In this document: positions 11,704 through 23,007 of the stretch, piece after piece
Position numbering within the stretch: position 1 is the stretch's first letter
How the letters are laid out: every line of letters begins with the position of its first letter
Source: Sisyra terminalis
Lineage: Eukaryota > Arthropoda > Insecta > Neuroptera > Sisyridae
Direction of reading: 5' to 3'
DNA length: 64,000 nucleotides
Assembly: GCA_958496175.1 (NCBI GenBank)
Contig: OY292276.1
Location: forward strand, 54,697,080 to 54,761,079
Position numbers and translations under genes: made by a program
The notes under the pieces: generated by a model
What the model saw: only the letters and a program-made list of their open reading frames with translations
Told to the model about the DNA's origin: nothing
The model's database searches: none

Positions 11704-11760
11704 TATTAATTTAGCGACACGTTTCGATCTTTTATTAGACCTTCATCAAGCTTCTTAATA
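11704..11760 (-). ncRNA. Hammerhead-like motif, F2 left arm
   Basis: On the minus strand: TTGATGA (C3 to T), an extra A, GGTCT-AATAAA-AGATC as stem II (one G-T pair), GAAA, CGTGTC, then a GCT strand that pairs with AGC on the 5' side. The changed core base suggests an inactive copy. Confidence 0.5.
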
Positions 11761-12127
11761 TGAAGTACACAATATACATCACATTAACATCAAAGTTTTT
11801 TCCTTATCGCACACATACAATACAAATTTTTTTAAATTAAAATTGTTATATATTAAAATTTATTTACATTAAAGTTGTTTATAAAATTATTTAAAAAAGA
11901 CGTTTGATGTTTATGTCAAATTTAGTTTATAAGTGCAGTATACGAGCCATGCTTAGTATCGATGCCTTTTGAAAATGTTTTAATTACCACGATTTTAACT
12001 AATTTTATAAACAATTTTAATGTAAATAAATTTTAATACATAAAAATATTAATTTAAAAAAATTTGTAATGTATGTCTGCGATAAGGAAAAAATTTCGAT
12101 GTTAATGTGATGTATATTGTGTACTAC

Positions 12128-12184
12128 ATATTAGGAAGCCTGATGAAGGTCTAATAAAAGATCGAAACGTGTCGCTAAATTAAT
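12128..12184 (+). ncRNA. Hammerhead-like motif, F2 right arm (intact core)
   Basis: The core reads CTGATGA, one extra A, stem II GGTCT/AGATC with a 6-base loop, then GAAA. A short stem III segment (ACGTGT) and C at position 17 follow. Stem I forms from TATTA-GGA-AGC on the 5' side and GCT-AAAT-TAATA on the 3' side: three base pairs, an internal loop, then five base pairs. This is the layout of type I hammerheads. Predicted cleavage follows GTGTC. Not tested by folding. Confidence 0.6.
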
Positions 12185-12382
12185 AATTAGTATATGGATC
12201 TACATTTTTTCATGTCCACTATCCTACTAAAAATAAATAAAATTATGGACACAACCAATTTATCGATTTAAATTAGTGTTTCTGAACACATTTTTAATAT
12301 TTTCGCAAAAATTATTAAAAATTCGATTTGCGTCTTCAACTGCTCATCCTATTTGGCTGATTTACCACCATTTGGTTCCTCA

Positions 12383-12600
12383 TGAAAGGATGACATGAAA
12401 GGATGTAGATCCATATACTAATTATTAATTTAGCGACACGTTTGGGTCTTTTATTAGACCTTCATCAGGCTTCTTAATACGTAGTACATAATATTCATCA
12501 CATTAACATCGAAATTTTTTCCTTACCGCACACATACATTACAAATTTTTTTAAATTAAAATTTTTATATATTTAAATTTATCCTACTAAAAATATATAA
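12383..12600 (-). repeat. Truncated third F2 arm
   Basis: Directly after the foldback, about 200 bp repeat the left arm in the same orientation, from near GGATGTAGATCCATATAC to an AT-rich break near 12600. It includes a third hammerhead-like motif (12423-12479, minus) with a perfect GGTCT/AGACC stem II but with GAAA changed to CAAA. Confidence 0.75.
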
Positions 12601-12639
12601 AATTAATTTAAATATTTCTCGTTTAAGAAAATAGAAGAA

Positions 12640-13290
12640 AGTTCATTAAATTTCTTAAAATAGCCGGTTCAAGCCGTAGAAAAGGACAACCACGACGACA
12701 AAGTGGCGACGACGTCGTAAATAATTCATATGTTTAATTTGAGCGAATCAAGAAAGTGATAAGATCTAGAAATGATATCACACTAACCACAGGCAAAGGT
12801 CAAAAAAACAATGTAGCCAAGCAGCACCGAAGCTTTCTTTCTTCATCGCCAGCTTTCTGGTCTCGATCGACTTGAAAAGCTCCTCCTTAATGTTAATGAC
12901 CTAAAATGAGTGTTTCTTACGTGTACGAGGCTAGTTTTCGGTGGTTCAAATGACGTGAATGTGCGATAACGATTATAACAACCACCCCCGTACAAAAAAA
13001 AAGAAGGAAAAAACCCCCACTGAAAACAAGTGCCCACCAATGGGGCAAATGAAAAGATGCCAATTTACGGGTGAAATTTATTCATTAATGTGGAAATTTT
13101 GCGTTCGATTTCAAGGTTTTCAGGACATTTACTTGTCCCTCATAAACGCACCGGACCGGACAAAACGTGGGTATGAAGACATTTTCTCGTAAAATTTAAA
13201 TTAGTCACGGTGGTGACGTCATTCATCGTCGTGGTCATTCCTATATGTGATTGTATCAAAAGAAATGTGAGAAAAATAATCAATTGCGAG
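12640..13290. promoter_or_regulatory. GC-richer single-copy island, candidate regulatory DNA
   Basis: The stretch is clearly less AT-rich than its flanks and has no repeat signature. It includes GACGACAAAGTGGCGACGAC near 12697, a TGACGT motif, and CCCCCGTAC near 12985. The frames at 12843-13040 and 12959-13192 overlap each other on opposite strands and resemble no protein. It lies 3-4 kb upstream of the 16.3-kb promoter, so it could be an enhancer or an untranslated exon. The evidence is composition only. Confidence 0.25.
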
Positions 13291-14623
13291 AAAAATTCAA
13301 ACGAGGCAAAGTTGGGAATGAGATAATAACTTCTTGGAATTTTCTACGAAAAAAGGACTATTATATACATAAAATTTAAATTGCTGAACTTCGTGATTCG
13401 TCTTCATAAAAACGTCATAAATGATAGAAATAATAGCAGAGTATAGACAAAAAAAAGTTTACCATAATTCTTTAAAAACTTAATACAAACATCTATGATA
13501 GTAATTCGTGGTCACTTTAAACGTTAGAATGTCTTAGATAATTTTTTATCCTTTCCGTATCAATTCTTTACATCAAAATAGTTCATTCCTCTTTTTAATG
13601 AGTTCAGGATTTCAAGTCGTCATCTTCCTTTTTTCTTGGAACTTTCCTTTGCTTCAACAGCATCAAGTATGAATTCTTTTCCACAGCATCTAGCTTTTAT
13701 TTTTATTACCACATCTATGATAATTCTTTTTTCGTAAGCTCATTTATTATACGTTAAAGTTTGTGATATGATCCATCCTTTGTATTTTAACCAATTTTTT
13801 CCAGAACCACATATAAAAGCTCTTGAGTTACCCAGAATCAAAACGTATACTTTAAGCTGCCAATTTTAAGTTTTTAAGTTTAAGTTCCAAGTTTCCAATC
13901 AATAGACTCTTTTTGCTATTGAATAGGATTTCTGTTATACCAAAAGAATCTTCAATTACAGAAGAGGTTTTTTTATATTTGGTGATTAGTTTAACCAAAT
14001 ATTTTTTCTTAACACTATAACACTTTCCTATGTTATAGTCTTATATTACTTATTAACGTTCATTAAGTTAGCACTACACTTTTGGAATTTGGTAAAAATA
14101 ACTACGAAATATTTTAGTGTTTTTTTTTTGTCGTTAGGAAAACCCTATGTAGTGCTAACCTGACGTTTAGAGCTTTTCTATAAATAAGAAAATTTCGATT
14201 TTTTTTGGCCATTAATTGGTGTTTTTGTCTTTCGAGAGTACTGAAAGAAAAATGTTCATAACTTACATATTTTCCCGGAAAACGCTTTTTAAAGAAAAAG
14301 CTCAATTTGGGTTAATTTTCATATTAACACATTTCAAATTTTTTCGACATTAATTGATGTTATTTATTGCTCTAGATTCTCCAAAGAAAAATTTGTTCCC
14401 TTCTATATTTTCCTGGAAAAAGCCATTGGAAAAAGAAGCTCGATTTAGGTCATATTCCAAATTTAGATATTTGGAAAAAGTTTGGTGTTTTTTTGTCGTT
14501 TGAGAGTTCCGAAAAAAAAATTTTCATTGCTTGCATATTTTCCTTGAAAAAACTCATTAATAAAAAGCTCTATTTGGTTCATTTTCCAAATATTGAATTT
14601 TTCAAAACTTTTTATATTAAATG

Positions 14624-15054
14624 GTGTGTATACAATATATAGGATATATTACGGTCCAATTTATGTAGTATTATTTAATATAATAATATATAAAAATCAT
14701 ACCATAAACATAAGTTTCAACAGAAGTCCAAACAAAAATATTTGTGACGTATTGCCCAGATACGTATTTCGATTGCCTCAGTGGTCATCAAGTAGTTTGG
14801 ATCACTCCGTAACTGCTTTGTGATGATTCACCTTGAATCATCACACACCTGGTGAATCATCACAAAGCAGTTACGGAGTGATCCACTCTGACGAAGTTGC
14901 TTGGCAATCGAAATACGTATCTGGGCAATACGTCACGAATATTTTTATTTGAACTTCTGTTGAAATTTATGTTTATGGTATGAATTTTATATATTATTAT
15001 ATTAAATTATACTACATAAATTGGACCGCAATATATCCTATATATTGTATACAC
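14624..15054. repeat. Foldback repeat, family F3, copy 1 (431 bp)
   Basis: The arms 14624-14831 and 14851-15054 are inverted copies joined by a spacer of about 20 bp. The outer end is GTGTATACAATATATAGG and the inner part is CAGTTACGGAGTGATCC. It sits inside the 135-bp tandem array. The second copy is at 44704-45009. Confidence 0.88.
14876..14931 (+). ncRNA. Hammerhead-like motif, F3 copy 1
   Basis: The right arm reads CTGACGA, an extra A, GTTGC-TTG-GCAAT (stem II, one G-T pair), then C and GAAA, a palindromic ATACGTAT that could serve as stem III, then C and TGG. In the opposite arm most of stem II has been deleted. Comparison with the 44.8-kb copy suggests an ancestral core of CTGAGGA with a perfect 6-bp stem II. 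Confidence 0.45.
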
Positions 15055-15400
15055 AGTATAACTGTTCAAAGTCAGCGAAAAAATTTTATTTCGACTATTA
15101 AATGGTGTTTTTTTATTATTGCTCTCCAGGAAATAATTTCATCATTCACACATAAAGTACTCGTCGCTTATTTTCATAAGTTTTAAAGCTCCAATATTAA
15201 AGAAATGTACAAATGAAGTATTTTCTTTAAAATTGCGTTTTTCGGAAAAATACGCAAACGATAAAATTGTTTCTTGTAGAATTCTTGAGCAATTTGTTTT
15301 TAATGGTACCAAAAAAAATTCGAAATTTCAATATTTGGAAAATAACCCAAACGAGCTTTATTTACAAATGGCTTTTTTGGGGTAAATATTTGATGAAAAA

Positions 15401-16290
15401 CGCCGCTAAAGAGGTGTAACTTCAAAGATAATCTTATCAAGTACAGAAAAGCATTATGGATTTATTAACGGTCGATAAAGGTCAACGAAATTTGGGGAAT
15501 TAGATCGAAAGATTTGGTGGTTAAACGGTTTCACCATTACTAAATTATTTAAACCACTTTAATTTATTAAAAAAAATATCCTTCTCCTTTTTTTTGTATT
15601 TAAAAATGTAAACATTATTGTTCCAAATCGATTCTATAGTCCAATTTAGCAATTTCTCATGCAAACTCTTCATTCTTCCTTAATTAACACAAAACTTCTT
15701 CGGAAACTTTCCCTTCTTTTCCTATCCAATGACCTACTTAAATCCTTCAGCCGAATTTTCCTGTTAATTACTCAAAAGTTACCGCACTGTTGTAGGAAAA
15801 AATAAAGCAATTTTACCAACAAATTTTTCGAATAATTAAGTCAAATAATGTCACATTTTTTACAAATTTAAAAGGGAGGAAAAATTTTGTTACACAACAA
15901 AAAAATTATCGATTACAAACGGAACAACTTCGACTGGTCGGGGTTGACGGACCGAAAACTACCCCCCATTGTTAATACAAGAGGTAAACCGTTGTAGGAC
16001 GAACACGCAATGATTTCCACGTTGATTTTCCAATCAAAAAATGGCGTTAAAATGAAAAAAAAACCAAGAAAAAAAATTTAAAGTAATGACAAATTTCATT
16101 GAAAAGCATGGAAAGAATATCAATGTAAGTTGATTGAGTAAATAACAGTAAGAACAAAGCGCAGTTATTGTTAGAAGGTGAATATTTTAAATATTACGTG
16201 TTTGGGCCGAGCGAAGGGGTTGGAACGGCCGGGGCTGAATTAACCCCTTTTTAATGGACGCGACTGGGGTTGGTCATTCGTTACTGATGT
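15401..16290. other. Upstream region of the 16.3-kb promoter
   Basis: AT-rich until about 15900, then GC-richer, with GGTCGGGGTTGACGGACC near 15937 and AACGGCCGGGGCTG near 16223. No frames or repeats were seen. The upper part of a promoter region is the natural reading. Confidence 0.35.
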
Positions 16291-16324
16291 TATATTAAGT
16301 GTTGCTTGTCCTGCTGGTCAGTTT
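16291..16324 (+). promoter_or_regulatory. Core promoter: TATA box and Inr
   Basis: TATATTAA begins at 16291 and an arthropod initiator, TCAGTTT, lies at 16318-16324. The A of the initiator (16320) is 29 bases downstream of the start of the TATA box, the spacing expected for a TATA/Inr promoter. Transcription from 16320 would give a 221-base 5' leader to the ATG at 16541. No clear DPE is seen at +28. Confidence 0.6.
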
Positions 16325-16540
16325 GTGGAAAACCACGCGCGACTTCACATCCGCAACTAGTCGTCAATTTTTTCTAGAAAATTCAAAAAATCATCCCCTA
16401 CCCTCAAACGGTTTCCCTACAGAAATTAAAATGAATTTCACTAAAATTTTATAACAAAAAACAAACTTATATACTAAAAAAAAAGAAAAACTCCAAATAA
16501 AAATTCAATTTATTCGACCAGAAATTTTCGATTGTTCACA

Positions 16541-16637
16541 ATGGGATGTGCTAGTAGTGGGCCGCATGCTGGATTAATTGGGGTGGCTCAAGATGCGGTG
16601 GATGATACGATGAAAGAGGGCGAACATATGGCCAAAG
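16541..16637 (+). CDS. Exon 1 of an N-terminally acylated acidic helical protein (unknown function)
   Basis: The exon encodes MGCASSGPHAGLIGVAQDAV then DDTMKEGEHMAK and ends one base into the next codon at a donor (AAAG|GTAATG). Gly2 followed by Cys3 and Ser6 is the pattern for N-myristoylation with adjacent palmitoylation, as in Src-family kinases and G-alpha subunits, so membrane anchoring is inferred. The ATG is the first in the predicted leader and follows TTCACA. The exon joins in phase to 42186 across a 25.5-kb intron: AAA G|AA gives Lys-Glu, and the summed coding lengths are multiples of three for both predicted endings. Confidence 0.8.
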
Positions 16638-17067
16638 GTAATGAACATTCCTTATAAGTATATTTAAGAAGTTCATGGCACAAAATCAATTTTTCTACTG
16701 TCCTGAATATGAAGACATTAATTAGGAAAATCCGGTACATCGAGACTGTAATAATTTCGCGTTACCCCCTTTCCAATGTAATTAATATTGAAGTGGAATT
16801 TAATGCCAATTGGCACGTAACATACATACAGGTTGGCCAAAAATAATTGAAAACATTAAAATATGCATATCTTGGTATATCAAAGAATAAATTGTAGCTT
16901 TGGATGTATAAGTTTTCAATTTGTCCTCAAAGTATTATTAAAAATGTATTATTCATCGTTTTTTTAAAGAAAAATCAATAAAAATGTCATTTTTGTAACT
17001 CCTATCTGTTATAAACTTATAAAATCCTCTTTATAGTAAAATATGATTCTTTTTCTGATTTATTCCA
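16638..17067. other. Start of the 25.5-kb intron
   Basis: The donor GTAATG lies at 16638. The sequence after it is AT-rich with no recognised feature. The whole of 16638-42185 is intronic for the gene that starts at 16.3 kb. Features inside it are listed separately. Confidence 0.6.
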
Positions 17068-17572
17068 ATTTCAACGTTTTCTGGTTCTCAAATTTTTGTG
17101 AATCACAAATTTTAGCACTCACCTTTTTCATGATAGCAGTTAATGGAAATTATTAAAATTTGGTCTCTGGAAACATCCAAATTTTGCTATGTTTTGGGTC
17201 TAATTTTAAAAAATGTATATTATAATGACTTTGGTACTTATATCACCCCATAGAAAGGGATAGAGTAGATGATATCATCTCATTGGGAACCACTGTTTTA
17301 ATTTAACATTTTTTTTTCAATTTCAAGATTTTCTGGTTCCCAACTCTTTGTGAATCACAAATTCTAGCACTGCCCTTTTTCATGACAGCTGTTAATGGAA
17401 ATTATTAAAATTTGGTCGCTGGAAACATCCAAATTTTGCAATATTTTAGACCTAATTTTTAAAAAAATTTATATTATAATGACTTTGGTTCTTATATCAC
17501 CCCATAGAATGGGATAGAGTAGATGATATCATCTCGTTGGGAACCACTGTTTTAATTTAACATTGCTCTAGG
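17068..17572. repeat. Tandem pair of about 252-bp hAT-like MITE units
   Basis: The two units, 17068-17320 and 17321-17572, are about 90% identical. Each begins near TTTCTGGTTCTCAA and ends GTTGGGAACCACTG or similar, whose inverse (CAGTGGTTCCCAA) is a typical hAT terminus. The interior holds TTGTGAATCACAAATT and GGGATAGAGTAGATGATATC. Head-to-tail duplication of a MITE is inferred. Confidence 0.75.
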
Positions 17573-17603
17573 CTCTTAAATGACTAGCAATCTCGATTTT
17601 TTT

Positions 17604-17768
17604 CAAGGTGTATAAAATACACAGGTGACCTCATGGTGGCTACGTGATGGATACGTGACGTATCCAGAAGAAATTCGTACATATCTTCAGACTAATTCAA
17701 TTTCAAAATTCTTCGTATGACGTCATCTTTTTCCTAATGGACCAACCTGTGTAATTTACAAACCTTGG
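17604..17768. mobile_element. Short inverted-repeat element (MITE), copy 2
   Basis: Reverse-oriented copy of 4515-4672, sharing the ACACAGGT termini, GATACGTGACGTATCC and the TGACGTCAT block. Both ends are inverted copies of CAAGGTTTRTAAAWTACAC. Confidence 0.75.
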
Positions 17769-18447
17769 ATTTTTTTAACTTTTCAAAGAATCTGTGGTTA
17801 TAAAATGGTGAACCAACCTTAAAATTGGAGTCCTTTTTCAATTTGGAGTTCAATTTGTCAACAAATTGGCAAAGAAACTTTATTTTCAATAGAAAATTAT
17901 ATGAACTAAATATTTTAAGGGCTTAACGATGAAAAAATTGATCAGTTTTCATTTTTCTTTTTCATAAAAAATATTGTTTTAGAACAATGCTAATTTTTTC
18001 ATGGCATCAGAACCTTATTTTAAATTATTCATAAAAGATATTAGTTCTTAGTCTACAGCTGGTTTACCACAGGATCCAATGGAAAATCATAAGAGGGTCA
18101 ATCTATTTTAAATCATTCAATATAAATAAAATTTGTTATTCGACATTTTTTATTTCCCTGATTCTTTAAAAACAAGCTGGATGGTCACAAAAATAATTTT
18201 GAAAAAATTTAAAAAGCTTTAATTCTTTTCTGGCTGTCTTTTTGATAATGGTGGTTGGGAAAATTTTAAAGGAAAAAGGTGATGAAAGAAAATTTAATTG
18301 CTAAGTTATTTTTGAAGATATTAGAATAGTTCAAAAACCAGTATACGTACTTTTAACGTTCCAATAATGAAAAAAAAAATAGTTAAACTTTCTTTGCCAA
18401 AAATTTTTAAGACAGTTAATTTTTTAAGACAGTAAAATTTTATGAAG
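17769..18447. other. Intronic AT-rich sequence
   Basis: A short piece near 17787 (AGAATCTGTGGTTATA) also occurs in the tandem repeats at 43.4-44.2 kb, which suggests a distant relic of the same repeat. Otherwise nothing is recognised. Confidence 0.35.
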
Positions 18448-19385
18448 ATGGCAGGTAGATCCAAGATATAGAATTATGATTTTTTTTCGAAATTGGTCCA
18501 GAATTTTGGATCTTTAAAGCGGCGTTACTTAAACAAATTATTATACTAAACTTTTAAAACGACTTTTTTATGGAGTAGTGTATAATTTTTGAAAATAAGT
18601 TTATCATAATATCGGAGAGCTTTTATATTTTTTACTTAGACTATTTTTTTTTTGTTTGGAACCCTTGAAAAATATAAGTTGATGGTTCATCACTACCACT
18701 TCTTATAGTTATAGTTTATAAATACTCCTAAGATCTACACAGAGGGCTAATAAGCTAGGCGAATTATCTACTCTGGAATGATATTTTAATGATATTTAAG
18801 AGGTGTGTAGATATTTATAAAATACTAAGATCTCGAAAGTTTTAATTTCTATCCCGATTAGTTATTGTTAAAAATAAATTGTTAGTAAACCGAAAAAAAA
18901 TCTGCACAAATATTCAGTCAGTAAAATATTACATGATTATATTATTCAATGTCCATTACATTAATACACTTCTATCTGTAACAATATTCTCTTATAATTA
19001 AATATTTAATTTATCTTTAATTTTCATTATAAATTTTTTACAATTAAACAAATTTATTTACAAGTTTTTGCTAAATATGAGAAATTATTTTTAAATTGAA
19101 CCTTTTAATTTAATGTATCGATAGGTCATGAATAACCCCAAAGCACAAAGCGTTCCAAATAGTGCGAATACTTTTACGTATTCGTATCATTGATTCTCGT
19201 ATACGTATTGGCATTGATTGTGGGAGTGGTTTAGTGAAATTTTTAAAATTTCAACAATGAAAACAAATGAACATCATTAAATTTCGCAATCCCATTGGCT
19301 AATAGCCTCGTACATTGAAATGTGTGCATTGTCATAAGATATTAGTGTGCATTGCTCAAAGCATTATACGTGGATTATTAAGGCA
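18448..19385 (+). repeat. Unclassified interspersed repeat (about 0.94 kb), copy 1
   Basis: The segment begins near GGCAGGTAGATCC and ends near CATTATACGTGGATTATT. It matches 27192-28137 in reverse orientation over its full length at roughly 85-90%. Landmarks: CTAAGATCTACACAGAGG, AAAGCGTTCCAAATAGTGCG, GGGAGTGGTTT. There is no protein and no clear terminal inverted repeat. Confidence 0.85.
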
Positions 19386-19530
19386 ATCATCGCTCATTTC
19401 ATTGAACAGAAATTCACTAATGATATATTGCTATTTTATTGAATACCACAATAACAATTTGCAATGTAAGTGTTAATTCTGAGGAAACACTCCTTTTCTT
19501 TCTAGAGCTTTACAAAAATGACCGAAAACT

Positions 19531-19980
19531 AAGGTTACCAACTCTCCAGTTTTAGTCCGGAGACTCCAGAAAAATAATGTTTTCTCCAGACTCCAGCTTA
19601 CAAAAATAATCTCCGGATTTTTTTACCTTTAAGAAAAATTACAGTGTTATTTTTCTGCCGCAACAATAGGATTACCAACTCTCCAGTTGTCGCCCGGAGT
19701 TTCCTGAAAAAATAAATTTTCTCTGAACTCCAGTTACCAAAAATCTCCACGTTTTTCGATTTTATAAAAATACAAGTTTCTTCACTATCCTCCTGTGATA
19801 ACAATTGATATTATAGTCAAAAAATATATATATTTATTATATTCAGAATATAGACTAAGCTAGTAAAGCTTGTGAACGTTATTCTTTTGAATACTTGCTT
19901 AGTTCTTAAGATTTTTTTAAATCTACTTTGATATTGAATGCAAATCTCCGAATTTTCTGTAATTTAAAGTTGGTAACCCT
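19531..19980. mobile_element. Non-autonomous element with 9-10 bp target duplication (Mutator-like)
   Basis: The ends are inverted (AAGGTTACCAAC at the left; GTTGGTAACCCT at the right). ACCGAAAAC follows the right end (19981-19989) and precedes the left end (19521-19529), a 9-bp direct repeat that extends to 10 bp with one mismatch. That duplication length points to a Mutator-like element. The interior has two diverged tandem units of about 140 bp that begin ACCAACTCTCCAGTT. Confidence 0.75.
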
Positions 19981-20149
19981 ACCGAAAACCTTAAGACATT
20001 AATTTTTATAAGTCAATATCTATAAAGAGAATGAGTAAAAATTTTGCAGAATATTTTTTAAACAAATTATGATTGAGACTAAACTATATTTAGAGTAATA
20101 AAGGAGTGAAATTCAAAAAAAAAAAACGCCATCCTTCTTCTCGCTTTTG

Positions 20150-20683
20150 TAGTACAAAGTTAGCATTCGAAGGCTTGAAATTCTTATAATTCACATTGGT
20201 AGAATGATGTTTAAATCATTATATTCAGTAATTAAAAAAATATTTCTGCTTTAAAATAACAATGAACAGAAATAACAGTAGGTGATAGTTCTAATTTTTA
20301 AATTTGATTAGAATTTGAGCTTTTGGATAAAACAAAGCATCCAATTGGATTATACTTTACAGGAACATATCTTTGATAGTATTTCACTGGTAAAAAACAT
20401 GTAAATCTTAATAAATACTTAACTTCTGTAGTATTCTCTTGACAGTTTTTGAACATTGTGAAATAGTAATCTATTCTGCATAAAATCTTTGGAAGAAAGC
20501 TCATTTTACTTCTCGTTTCTAGTTGCATAAATATATCGAAAAGTTAAAAATTAGAACTGTTATTTCTAATCTTTGTTATTTTAAAGCTCCAAAATTTGAT
20601 TATTTATTGAATGTAATGATGTAATCATCCTTCTTCCAATGTCAGTTATAAAAATTTTAAGCCCTCGTTTGCTACTTCACATT
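20150..20683. repeat. Imperfect foldback repeat
   Basis: The left arm (about 20156-20330) and right arm (about 20530-20673) are inverted copies. Examples are CATTCGAAGGCTTGAAATTC against the inverse of ATTTTAAGCCCTCGTTTGC, and GTTATTTTAAAGC against its inverse. Identity is only moderate. The 76-aa frame between the arms has no family resemblance. Confidence 0.6.
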
Positions 20684-20689
20684 ACTATA

Positions 20690-22292
20690 ACTTTGAAAGT
20701 CGAAACTATCGAACTATAAACGAATATGTCTTACCCGAATTTTCTTCAAATGGTAACATTATAAACATCATCCAGAAATAGTTTGTTTTCTTAATTACTA
20801 ACTGATTATTTTAATAAAAAAAATAGTTTATTCATTTCCAAATTGTTACAAACAAATCAATTTTTTTCATGAAGAAATGACCAAATTTCTTCAATATTAA
20901 AAATTAAAACGACATTAATTAAATAAAGTTTTTAATTTTTATTCGGTTACAGTGAATAAGTATTTGCAAAAGCTTTTCAATTTTAATGTTCAAAGCTCAA
21001 ATACAAAAGTATACCCATTAAAATTTTCCGAATTCGATTAAAACAATTTATAAATTACAAGGATATGAGAAAAAAATTGTACAGTACCTATATATTTCAA
21101 TTTTATACATTATAAATGATATTTGAAAAGTAACATAAATGATAGATATCTTATAATTATTTCACCAAAAAGTTTTAATATTCAAAATCGTATACATTTC
21201 GAACCGAAGATACAAAAAATGCGCTCAATTAAATGCGTTTATGGGAATAGAAGAGATTTGAAGAAAAAGTTAAATAATTTCTGTTTCAATTATTGATACA
21301 TATGTAAATACTAGCTGATATCCTCGACTTCGTTGGCGTAACTTACATATTGATCACTCATTTCACACATATTGGTCACTGATACGATTCCCTAATAATT
21401 TTTCCTCTTTAAACCACTATTGGATACTGCCTCGAAATATATATAGAAATTTCGACAATTTTACGAAAACTCATTCCCGATTATCACGTTCATAAACTTA
21501 TATACAAATAACCTTAACGTAAATCGTGTTATATAGTATATTCGAACACTGCATTCCATTATAGGTATATTAATTCCTACTTTTTGATGAATCCATATTG
21601 GATTGACTTATATCTTTTACTCAGTAGAAATATTTTAAGTTTTATATATCGTTATAACTTACCATATCTTACACTTTTGGGTCCATAATTTTTATGTAAA
21701 TATCAGGCATAGTATTCACTAATAGTGCCAACATTGTATCCAATAACCACTTGCGACGCCCCAGTAACATCCCTCCATCAATTTACATAGTAAATTTTTT
21801 ATAAATTATTGGTTTTCATCACTACTTCTGGGAATACAACTAAATACAGATTTTGTTGTTTTGCGCTTTTCACAGTCCTCAAAAAGAGCAAGGGGATAAG
21901 GAGCTAATTCGTAAATAATTAAGTTTTTAATTGTTTTATCTAGCTATTTTAAAACGTAAATTCACTAAAATAACTATAGTGGAACAATTGGAATATTATC
22001 ATCATTGACTTTAATTTTGCTAGTCTAACAAAAGTCTACTAGCTTTCATTATGCCAATAAAGAAAAAACTTTAATCTTTCTTCTTAATTTGACTTCTTTT
22101 GCCATTCATTTTCATAATTATTTTTAGACCATCCTCAAAAACTGCGTAGCAATTTTTCTTTCCAAGGTTAGTTATTCTACTTGCGATTGACGTAGTGACA
22201 TTGACATTAGAAAACGATATTCTATATCTGCTATTGTTCTTTCTGTAGCCCTAACACTTCTTAGCTTTTTTTTATCTTCTGCACTTTAGTTT
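20690..22292. other. Intronic AT-rich sequence
   Basis: A fragment near 21312 (GCTGATATCCTCGACTTCGT) resembles a repeat tail common in insect genomes but cannot be delimited. No gene is seen. Confidence 0.35.
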
Positions 22293-22999
22293 CAGTGGCG
22301 TAGCTAGGTAACTAAGGGCCCTGGGGCAAATTAAAAAATGGGGCCCACTGCTATGTAAACTGATTAGGTTTTATCAAATAAAAATATGAAATATACAAAC
22401 ACTTTAAAAATTCTAAGCTACTTAAGCTCTTTTTTGTGCACTGCAGGGCAGGTAATAAAAATATTAAACAGTAAAACATAAATTACAATTAACACTTGGT
22501 GTAGGTTTGGCTAATAAAACGAAGTAGAGAAGATTCAAGGGTTTATTATACAAAAGTCGGGCCTACTAACTGACTAAATAACAATTATATGTACAATTTT
22601 TTCCTAGCTTTAGTTTTCGCAAAAGTATCAATGACTTCGTTTAAATCCAGGCTTGATGCGGTTTTGTTTTCAATAGCTATTAGCGATAAATGTCGGAGTC
22701 GAGTTTGGCCCATATTATTTCTTAAATAATTTTTTATTATTTTTAATTTGCTAAATGAGTTTACAGCTGTTGCAGAAGTGACAGGAATTGTAAAAAATAA
22801 TAACATCACTGTAAATACTTCCGTTAGGACGCATTCTAGCACTCCATATTTGCTCATCATTTCCTTACATAATTGGTGATATTCCAACTGAATTCCAAAA
22901 GTTTAGTTCGATTAAGATTTCTGGTAAGGATTCGAGGGCTTCTGAGCTTGAGGGCTCCGGGGCACTGCCCCGTCTAGCCTCTAGGTAGCTACGCCACTG
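22293..22999 (-). mobile_element. hAT-family element, copy 2 (707 bp)
   Basis: The termini are CAGTGGCGTAGCTAGGTAAC and its inverse (AGGTAGCTACGCCACTG). The flanking 8-mers are TTTAGTTT (22285-22292) and CTTAGGTT (23000-23007), a 6 of 8 match consistent with an aged duplication. It is collinear with 1042-1734 and retains a C-terminal transposase frame on the minus strand. Confidence 0.9.
22585..22887 (-). pseudogene. hAT transposase C-terminal dimerisation domain (remnant)
   Basis: A 100-residue open frame contains LFFTIPVTSATAVNSFSKLK followed by IIKNYLRNNMGQTRLRHLSL. This is the hAT C-terminal dimerisation block typical of ZMYM1-like/DUF4371 transposases (usually IPVTxAxxERSFSKLKLIKxYLRSTMxxxRLxxLxLL). 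The catalytic core is missing, so the protein cannot transpose by itself. Confidence 0.88.
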
Positions 23000-23007
23000 C
23001 TTAGGTT

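Larger units (their letters stand above)
11508..12382. repeat. Large foldback repeat, family F2 (about 875 bp)
   Basis: The arms 11508-11890 and 12000-12382 are inverted copies at roughly 90-95% identity, joined by an unpaired centre of about 110 bp. The outer ends read GAGGAACTAAATGGTGG and its inverse. Each arm carries a hammerhead-like motif, so the two motifs point toward opposite strands. No protein is encoded. Confidence 0.9.
14100..15400. repeat. Diverged tandem array (about 135-bp unit), interrupted by a foldback element
   Basis: At least four units begin near 14215, 14353, 14482 and 14619. They share the order (AAT)GGTGTTTTT, GTCTTTCGAGAG, AAAATTTTCAT, CATATTTTCC, GGAAAA, AAAAGCT, and ATTTTCCAAATATT. 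The next unit resumes at about 15102 after the F3 foldback. Inverted units appear at 15200-15400 (AATATTTGGAAAATAAC, AAACGAGCTTTA). The 63-aa frame on the minus strand here is a by-product. Confidence 0.7.

Noticed and set aside
21312..21430. Repeat tail (GCTGATATCCTCGACTTCGT) resembling a common insect LINE or SINE tail
   Set aside because: Too short and too diverged to delimit or classify from the sequence alone.
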